Assembly: GCA_017445435.1 (NCBI GenBank)
Contig: JAFSUE010000064.1
Span: forward strand, 1-11,220
Reading direction: 5' to 3'
Length of the DNA: 11,220 nt
Source: Selenomonadaceae bacterium
GTDB lineage: Bacteria; Bacillota; Negativicutes; Selenomonadales; Selenomonadaceae
Shown: positions 6,466 to 11,220 of the stretch, in pieces
Layout: each line of letters begins with the position of its first letter
Numbering within the stretch: position 1 is the first letter of the stretch
Position numbers and translations under genes: made by a program
Notes under the pieces: generated by a model
Seen by the model: the letters and a program-made list of their open reading frames with translations, nothing else
Database searches by the model: none
What the model was told of the DNA's origin: nothing

Positions 6466-6493
6466 TGAGTAGTCAGTAGTTAGTAGTCAGTAG
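6466..6493 (+). repeat. Heptad array TNAGTAG x4 between two convergent genes
   Basis: Four heptads with N = G,C,T,C, preceded by TTTAG. There is no facing array. It lies inside the 207-bp segment bracketed by the 31-bp direct repeats; the remaining ~105 bp to the radical-SAM stop shows no gene or clear terminator. Confidence 0.88.
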
Positions 6494-6598
6494 TTTAAAC
6501 GTTTCACCAGCGTCCAATTCCACAGGGCGCTAGAAATGCCGCTTAATTACCACTATTTTTTAATTTGAAGTTACTATGTAGTTATTCAACACTGCCTA

Positions 6599-9178
6599 TT
6601 AAACGTCAAGCAAATTTTTCCCGCGACTTAAAAGCGCCGTCCGATTTATTTTAGCCGCAAGCACTTCGACGTTTAAGCCGCATTCATCACGCAGAACTTT
6701 TAAAATTTCAATCGGCTTGACTGTACCGTCTTGCTTAATCTTCACGCCAAAATTTATTTTCAAGCCGCCGTCAACATGCGCGACTTTGACAGATTCAGCC
6801 ATTAAGCTTTTAACTTCAATTTCACGGGATTTTTTCGGCGTCACGCGATTATAAAAAATTTTCTGCGCGGAATTAAATTTTTTCGCCGCCAATTCAGCAA
6901 CGCTAAAATCTTCGTCGAACGGTACAAAAATTTCATAGCGTGAAAAATCTACCAACGCCGTCAATGCGGGAGCTTTGGCGGAAATTTTTTTTATGCGTAC
7001 AATTTCAGCGCCAGTCGGCAACTGCGCGTTTAACTTCGCCATAACTTTTGCCGCGTCAACATTTGCCGCCAATACGAAGTCAACGTATTCAGTGTCACTA
7101 GTCACGCCTACGCCCAGCGCCGTTGCAAATGAAATTTTCAAATGCGGGTTAAAGCCCTCTGAATACGCCGCATGAAGTCCTGAACGTAACAGTGCCTTTC
7201 TGAAAACGTCGACGTATTCCAAGTGAGAAAGGAAAGCTAATTCAGCGCCTTTCCTAATTTGCACGCGGTATATTGTATCTTGTTTAGGCGTTGAAGAGTG
7301 TCCGCTAAGACTTAATATAACTTCCCGCTTTTCTCTTGAATAGTCAATAACATTAACGTCCAAGTTACCGCAGACGCCACAACCTACGCAATTTATCCAG
7401 CGACAATCGTAAGTAATTTTTCCTTCTTGTGATTTTTCCCATTCCGCCACTAAAAAATTTTTACTGACGCCAGGCGACGTATGATCCCACGCTAACGGTT
7501 CATAAATATTTCTGTCACGCTCATTAAAATATTTCGCGTCAACGTTGCATTCGTCAAACGCCTTTTGCCACGCGTCGAAGTTAAATAAGTCTGACCAGCC
7601 GTCGTACTTTGCACCATTTCGCCACGCTGTCTCAATAACTTTAGAAAGCCGCCTATCACCACGCGCAATAATTCCCTCAAGCACAGAAACTTTTGCGTCG
7701 TGATAGTTATAGTTAATCGCCTTGTCACGAATCAAGCTTTTCAAAAATTTTTGGCGGCGTTCAAATTCAGCAAGGGAAATTTGCCCGTACCATTGAAACG
7801 GCGTAAAAGGTTTTGGCACGAAACAAGCCACGCTTAACGTAACTTTCACGTCACGGCGATTTGTAATTTGGCGGTACAAGTCCACAACTTTTTGGGCAAG
7901 GTCTGCAATGCCCGCAATATCTTCGTCCGTTTCGGTAGGAAGTCCCATCATAAAATAAAGTTTAACCGTCTTCCAGCCTTTTTCAAATGCCGCCGCGCAG
8001 GCGTTAAGTAAATTTTGTTCAGTAACATTTTTGTTAATTACGTCACGAAGGCGTTGAGTTCCAGCCTCTGGCGCAAAAGTTAAACCGCTTTTACGTACGG
8101 CTTGAAGTTTTTCGGCAAGTTCAACCGAAAAACTGTCAATGCGCAATGACGGCAGGGAAAAATTTACATGCCTTTTAGCCAAATAGTACATCAACCAATC
8201 GACAAGACAGTTAAGTCTGGAATAATCCGCCGAACTTAGCGACGTTAAAGAAATTTCATCATAGCCAGTCCTTTCAATCAGATTCAACGCATAATCAACT
8301 AACGTTTCTACTGAACGCTCACGAACAGGACGATAACACATTCCCGCTTGACAAAATCGACAGCCGCGCGTACAGCCGCGAAAAAGTTCCAATGCAACGC
8401 GATTGTGGACAATATCTATAAAAGGCACGATTGGATGTTCCACGAAAGGTACGGCGTCTAAATCTTGCACGACGCGCTTATAAATCGTTGTCGGTGCGGC
8501 GCTATCTAATTTTTTCCAGCCGATAAAATTTTTGTCGTCGTAAATCGGCTCGTAAAAACTCGGTACATAAATTCCATTGACGCTTAAAAGTTTTTTAAGA
8601 AAGCCTTGACGCCCGCCAACTTTCCCTGAATTTTTCCACGCGATAAAATTTTCAGCTACTTCATTTAAAATTTCTTCGCCTTCACCTACGACGAAGAAAT
8701 CAAAAAATTCCGCGATAGGCTCAACGTTGTAGACACAAGGTCCGCCGCCAATTACAAACGGTTCATTGTCTGTACGGTCAACTGCGCGGAGTGAAATTCC
8801 TGCCAAGTCCAACATATTCAAAACGTTGGTGAAAATCATTTCGTACTGCAGGGAAAAGCCGAATATGTCAAAATCTTTCACGGCGCGTTTAGACTCCAAC
8901 GCGAAAAGCGGAATTGAACGTTGCCGCATTTCATCTTCCATATCAATCCACGGCGCGTAAACTCTTTCGCAAAGTGTATCTTCGCGTTCATTCATTATCC
9001 CGTACAAAATAGACAAGCCTAAATTCGACATACCAACTTCGTACACGTCGGGCAACGCTAAAACAATTCGGCAAGCTACGTCATCCCATTTTTTTTTGAC
9101 GATGCCAAATTCGCCGCCAGTGTAGCGTACAGGTTTCGTTACTTTTTGCAAAACTTCATAAGGTAAATTAATTTTCAA
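6599..9178 (-). CDS. Fused radical-SAM / DUF2344 protein (TIGR03960-TIGR03936 type)
   Basis: Large 859-residue protein of unknown substrate. It joins an N-terminal B12-binding-like region with a radical-SAM domain (TIGR03960 type) and a C-terminal DUF2344 domain (TIGR03936 type), a fusion known in Firmicutes. The [4Fe-4S]/SAM motif is C269-x3-C273-x2-C276 in RGCTRGCRFC. A later cysteine cluster C592-x4-C597-x2-C600-x2-C603 probably binds a second Fe-S cluster. DUF2344 starts near residue 637 with YRVQIRKG and contains LAFLSHLEY and YSEGFNPHLKISFA. Relatives often sit next to ribonuclease G and rplU, suggesting an RNA or ribosome link, but neither is here. TTG at 9178 is chosen because GGGAGAG lies nine to ten bases upstream. 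The last eleven residues overlap copy B of the 31-bp repeat, which also forms the end of PAP2. Confidence 0.92.
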   Translation of the reverse strand: MKINLPYEVLQKVTKPVRYTGGEFGIVKKKWDDVACRIVLALPDVYEVGMSNLGLSILYGIMNEREDTLCERVYAPWIDMEDEMRQRSIPLFALESKRAVKDFDIFGFSLQYEMIFTNVLNMLDLAGISLRAVDRTDNEPFVIGGGPCVYNVEPIAEFFDFFVVGEGEEILNEVAENFIAWKNSGKVGGRQGFLKKLLSVNGIYVPSFYEPIYDDKNFIGWKKLDSAAPTTIYKRVVQDLDAVPFVEHPIVPFIDIVHNRVALELFRGCTRGCRFCQAGMCYRPVRERSVETLVDYALNLIERTGYDEISLTSLSSADYSRLNCLVDWLMYYLAKRHVNFSLPSLRIDSFSVELAEKLQAVRKSGLTFAPEAGTQRLRDVINKNVTEQNLLNACAAAFEKGWKTVKLYFMMGLPTETDEDIAGIADLAQKVVDLYRQITNRRDVKVTLSVACFVPKPFTPFQWYGQISLAEFERRQKFLKSLIRDKAINYNYHDAKVSVLEGIIARGDRRLSKVIETAWRNGAKYDGWSDLFNFDAWQKAFDECNVDAKYFNERDRNIYEPLAWDHTSPGVSKNFLVAEWEKSQEGKITYDCRWINCVGCGVCGNLDVNVIDYSREKREVILSLSGHSSTPKQDTIYRVQIRKGAELAFLSHLEYVDVFRKALLRSGLHAAYSEGFNPHLKISFATALGVGVTSDTEYVDFVLAANVDAAKVMAKLNAQLPTGAEIVRIKKISAKAPALTALVDFSRYEIFVPFDEDFSVAELAAKKFNSAQKIFYNRVTPKKSREIEVKSLMAESVKVAHVDGGLKINFGVKIKQDGTVKPIEILKVLRDECGLNVEVLAAKINRTALLSRGKNLLDV
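6603..6633. repeat. 31-bp exact direct repeat, copy B
   Basis: Identical to 6365-6395. Read on the minus strand, this copy encodes the C-terminal end of the radical-SAM protein (around LLSRGKNLLD), whereas copy A is read on the plus strand for PAP2. Confidence 0.95.
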
Positions 9179-9228
9179 AAAAATTCTCTCCCAAAAAAAA
9201 TTTAGTTATGACTTTTCAATCACATTGA

Positions 9229-9257
9229 TTTTCAAAGTTAAAAAACATTGATATAAT
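9229..9257 (+). promoter_or_regulatory. Extended -10 promoter for the TVP38-like gene
   Basis: A perfect TATAAT (9252-9257) preceded by TG and one base gives a full extended -10. TTTTCA (9229-9234) is a 4/6 -35 at 17 bp. Transcription would begin near 9264, about 35 nt before the ATG at 9299. The radical-SAM gene diverges from the same 120-bp gap, but I see no convincing promoter for it. Confidence 0.65.
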
Positions 9258-9298
9258 GATAAAAATTTTAAGTTTGTAAGTCAAGGACGGTTGAGTTA

Positions 9299-9973
9299 AT
9301 GAAAACAGTTAAAATTGTTGCGGCACTGTTAATCGTCGCGTTATTCGTTGTGATTCATTTAATAGCGCCAGATTTTTTGCCAGAAATTTTTGATTTACTT
9401 TCGCGCGGCGATATAAAGGAAACAGCGGAGTACATAAAAAATTACGGCTCAATGGCCGTCGTATTCAGTTTTTTGTTGACGCTTTTTGTAAACGCGCTAG
9501 GCTTTCCACCAGCAATAATTTTTTCTACGGCGAATACGTTAATCTTTGGAATTTTTTGGGGGATAACATTATCAGTCGTCGCTGAAACAGTCGGCGTCAC
9601 GATAAGTTTTTTACTGCTTAGATTTTTTTTCCGTGACACCGCGCAGAAGGTTATTGCCAAAAGTAAATTTTTAAAGTCGATAGATCATTACAGTTCGGAA
9701 AAAGGTTTTGTCGTAATGTTAATTGCGCGAATGGTGCCGTATTTGCCGAGCGGACTTTTAAACGCCGTCGGTGCACTTAGCGCGTTGAGTCTGCGGGATT
9801 ATTTCATTGCGTCATTCATCGGCAAATTTCCTTCAACAGGCATTGAGGCGATAATTGGTCACGATATGATTGCAGGTGACGGCGATAATACGCGAATCGT
9901 CATCGTAGTAATTTTTGCGGTAATTTTAATTTTATTTGCGCTGTGGTACGAAAAGCGCGGTCATAAATTGTAA
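9299..9973 (+). CDS. TVP38/TMEM64-family (DedA-like) membrane protein
   Basis: Integral membrane protein of 224 residues. Relatives belong to the SNARE-associated/DedA-like group, implicated in membrane lipid scrambling or small-molecule transport; the exact role here is unknown. Hydrophobic segments lie near 5-23, 51-67, 76-110, 136-165 and 198-216. The family core is visible: a re-entrant region with GFPPA at 68-72, then ARMVPYLPSGLLNAVGAL at 143-160 (Arg144, Pro147, Asn155, Gly158) and a later FIGKFPS near 173-179. The ATG follows AAGGA at a slightly long 11-base spacing. It stands alone on the plus strand, diverging from the radical-SAM gene and ending 18 bp from the stop of the convergent split glycosyltransferase. 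Confidence 0.88.
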   Translation: MKTVKIVAALLIVALFVVIHLIAPDFLPEIFDLLSRGDIKETAEYIKNYGSMAVVFSFLLTLFVNALGFPPAIIFSTANTLIFGIFWGITLSVVAETVGVTISFLLLRFFFRDTAQKVIAKSKFLKSIDHYSSEKGFVVMLIARMVPYLPSGLLNAVGALSALSLRDYFIASFIGKFPSTGIEAIIGHDMIAGDGDNTRIVIVVIFAVILILFALWYEKRGHKL

Positions 9974-9991
9974 AAAAATATTTTGTAAGAA

Positions 9992-10612
9992 TTAATTTTG
10001 CTGAAGTTGTTTAACCTGCTCTTGAAGTTGCTGGATAATTTGATTCTGTTGATAAATAATTTCATCTTTACGTCTAATATTTACGTCAAAAACATTCATT
10101 CTGCTAAAAAGAAATGCCATCAATCCAGTTTTATCTTGAACTTTTGAAAGTTCGTGTCGAATAATTTCATCAAGCTGGAAAGGTTGAACTTGCTCATAAA
10201 TTCCTTTAAAATATTGTATACATTCTCTTAGCCAAATTTCCAATGCCAGATATTTTGCGTCAGGGCGTTTTTTGAAAAATTCACGTTCGCTCAAAAATTT
10301 TTCAAAATATATAAAGCCAGTGGACAAACTTTTAATCCATTTTGAAATATGTTTAACAACGTCGGTCGACTTATGAGAAATAGATTTATTATGAACGCGA
10401 TAAAAATTTATTATGTTAGGAACACGAACATAATTTTTAGCTAAATATACCAAACAATAAGTAAAAATTACATCAGGAGATATAATCCCCTCTAAAGTTT
10501 TAATTTGATTTTTAGCAATAAATTCCCTACGAATAAGTTTAGACCAAACGTTTAAAATGAATCTCTTATTGTACATATCGCTTACACGTTGTAATAAATT
10601 TTCTGTTAGCAA
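9992..10612 (-). CDS. C-terminal part of a frame-split family 2 glycosyltransferase
   Basis: This 206-residue frame lacks the catalytic GT-A half. Its first third (NVWSKLIRREFI...SPDVIFTY...INFYRVHNKSISH) aligns by eye with the middle of the intact glycosyltransferase at 4328-5311 (WCYLYRRKFI...AEDVFFT...FPFYIWRKFDSSASH), so it continues the gene at 10606-11076. Joining the frames needs one extra base near 10611-10613 and gives a single protein of about 361 aa. The tail is a glutamine-rich stretch (residues ~185-206) with coiled-coil character. If made separately, translation would start at TTG 10612, which has AAGGAG five bases upstream. Most likely this is half of a recent pseudogene, a sequencing or assembly error in a T run, or a product of recoding or re-initiation. 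On its own it should not be a working transferase. Confidence 0.75.
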   Translation of the reverse strand: MLTENLLQRVSDMYNKRFILNVWSKLIRREFIAKNQIKTLEGIISPDVIFTYCLVYLAKNYVRVPNIINFYRVHNKSISHKSTDVVKHISKWIKSLSTGFIYFEKFLSEREFFKKRPDAKYLALEIWLRECIQYFKGIYEQVQPFQLDEIIRHELSKVQDKTGLMAFLFSRMNVFDVNIRRKDEIIYQQNQIIQQLQEQVKQLQQN

Positions 10613-11076
10613 AGTAGCTCCTTGACAAATTCTCCAGTTTGATAACTTTCAATTTTAAAATTCTCCTGCCCATCAGTAAATTGAAAATATTTTTCGCAAT
10701 GCACTACATCCGCATCAAATTTTTTAGCAATAGGATAAAGTTCCTCTAAGGCAGTTTTTGTAATAAAATCGTCGCTATCAATGAAAAGAATATATTCTCC
10801 ACAAGAAATGTTTACGCCTATATTTCTTGGAGTTCCTTCACCGCCAGAATTTACTTTAGAGCGCAAAAGTTTAAGTTTATCATACCCACTACTGTTGAAT
10901 TCGGGCAGGTAACTTTCTACAACGTCACAGCTTTTATCCGTCGAGCAGTCATCAACAATAATGACTTCAAAGTCTTGAAATGTTTGAATTAAAATATTGT
11001 CAAGACAGTCGCAAATATATTTTTCAGCATTGTACATTGGAATGATGATTGACACGGCTGGAATTGTTTTCCTCAT
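10606..11076 (-). CDS. N-terminal catalytic part of a frame-split family 2 glycosyltransferase
   Basis: This 156-residue frame is a GT-A catalytic domain: VSIIIPMYN at 8-16, IVDDCSTDKS at 40-49, GTPRNIG near 81-87, and the acidic metal/nucleotide motif DSDD at 100-103. It stops at TAA (10606-10608), well short of the ~300+ residues usual for the family. The missing acceptor half continues in the -1 frame at 9992-10612, overlapping by 7 bp. The total span of 1085 nt is one base short of a multiple of three, fitting loss of a single T. ATG at 11076 has GGGAG eight bases upstream. The gene follows truA by 13 bp, and its Shine-Dalgarno abuts the truA stop, so the two are probably cotranscribed. 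The sugar donor and acceptor are unknown. Confidence 0.8.
   Translation of the reverse strand: MRKTIPAVSIIIPMYNAEKYICDCLDNILIQTFQDFEVIIVDDCSTDKSCDVVESYLPEFNSSGYDKLKLLRSKVNSGGEGTPRNIGVNISCGEYILFIDSDDFITKTALEELYPIAKKFDADVVHCEKYFQFTDGQENFKIESYQTGEFVKELLC
10618..10623 (-). promoter_or_regulatory. Internal Shine-Dalgarno at the glycosyltransferase frame break
   Basis: AAGGAG on the minus strand lies five bases before TTG 10612, exactly where the second frame opens and six codons from the end of the first frame. It could allow re-initiation, or it may be chance, since the same bases encode Lys-Glu. Confidence 0.45.
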
Positions 11077-11089
11077 TAAAAAGTCTCCC

Positions 11090-11220
11090 TCAATAAAAAA
11101 CTTCGTACAGACAAAGTCCCTGCGCTGGAGCAGTTGGCGGCGCTAAATTTCTGTTACAAGCCGCAAAGATTTCTTGAAACCTTTCAATGCTCAACCTTTC
11201 GCGTCCAACTGCTACGACTG
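11090..11220 (-). CDS. truA: tRNA pseudouridine(38-40) synthase, C-terminal end only
   Basis: Converts uridines 38-40 of the tRNA anticodon stem-loop to pseudouridine. Only the last 43 codons lie in the window; I translated them from the right edge to TGA at 11090-11092. The pattern VGRERLSIERFQEIFAAC, then NRNLAPPTAP and AQGLCLYEVFY at the end, matches the TruA C-terminus, where a conserved AP-x-GL-x-L segment precedes a terminal V-x-Y. The catalytic aspartate lies outside the window. Immediately downstream is the split glycosyltransferase. Identification rests on a short segment but the pattern is characteristic. Confidence 0.85.
   Translation of the reverse strand, partial: VVAVGRERLSIERFQEIFAACNRNLAPPTAPAQGLCLYEVFY

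Noticed and set aside
6496..6598. Possible gene remnant between the heptad array and the radical-SAM stop.
   Set aside because: Short translations in all frames gave nothing I could assign; left as unexplained intergenic sequence.
9179..9235. Promoter for the radical-SAM gene on the minus strand (TTGAAA as -35).
   Set aside because: No acceptable -10 at 16-18 bp; the best candidate is a 4/6 match at 19 bp.
9977..9986. AAAATATTTT palindrome between the TVP38-like gene and the split glycosyltransferase as a bidirectional terminator.
   Set aside because: It is a short AT palindrome with no GC stem; expected by chance in this composition.
10600..10625. Resemblance of the glycosyltransferase frame break (AAGGAG, CTA, CTT TGC) to the prfB programmed +1 frameshift site.
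   Set aside because: The spacing is similar, but a +1 shift enters a frame that soon stops; the second half lies in the -1 frame, and no classic -1 slippery heptamer is present.

Overview
The window looks like a chromosomal stretch of a Gram-negative-type (diderm) Firmicute, most likely a member of the Negativicutes. Two things point there, both by inference. It carries a heptose-activation pair (rfaE1/rfaE2) for lipopolysaccharide core, and it carries the fused radical-SAM/DUF2344 protein typical of Firmicutes. Base composition is moderately AT-rich, with long T/A runs and frequent GCG codons. TTG starts are common. I cannot name the genus.

Layout. From about 5.3 kb down to the left edge, a block reads on the minus strand: a family 2 glycosyltransferase, trpB, a small four-helix-bundle (S23/IVS-type) protein, argC, rfaE1, and rfaE2 (cut by the window edge). 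A good promoter precedes the glycosyltransferase. On the plus strand, divergent from it, is a PAP2-family membrane phosphatase (5428-6393). Converging on that is a long minus-strand radical-SAM protein (6599-9178). A TVP38/TMEM64-type membrane protein (9299-9973, plus strand) diverges from the radical-SAM gene behind an extended -10 promoter. At the right edge, minus strand, the 3' end of truA is followed 13 bp later by a second glycosyltransferase. That gene is split into two overlapping frames by what looks like a one-base deletion.

The gene functions are mostly ordinary: amino-acid biosynthesis (argC, trpB), envelope sugars (rfaE1/E2, glycosyltransferases), membrane lipid phosphatase, and tRNA modification. 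The unusual material is between genes. A 7-bp tandem repeat, consensus TNAGTAG with a variable second base, sits at five consecutive gene junctions between 1.4 and 6.5 kb. Arrays often face each other. At argC/rfaE1 they form a near-perfect 32-bp hairpin around TTTT. At glycosyltransferase/trpB an array faces a second heptad type around an A/T spacer. At trpB/argC the two facing arrays are separated by exactly the four-helix-bundle gene. This resembles 'empty' and 'filled' versions of one element and is my candidate for an undescribed mobile or repeat-maintained unit. The arrays also run into coding sequence, supplying stop codons and the last residues of two proteins.

A second oddity is a 31-bp exact direct repeat (6365-6395 and 6603-6633). 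It encodes the C-termini of two unrelated convergent genes on opposite strands and brackets a 207-bp segment that holds one heptad array. No rRNA, tRNA, CRISPR array, transposase or clear intrinsic terminator was found, and no gene-free stretch exceeds 300 bases.
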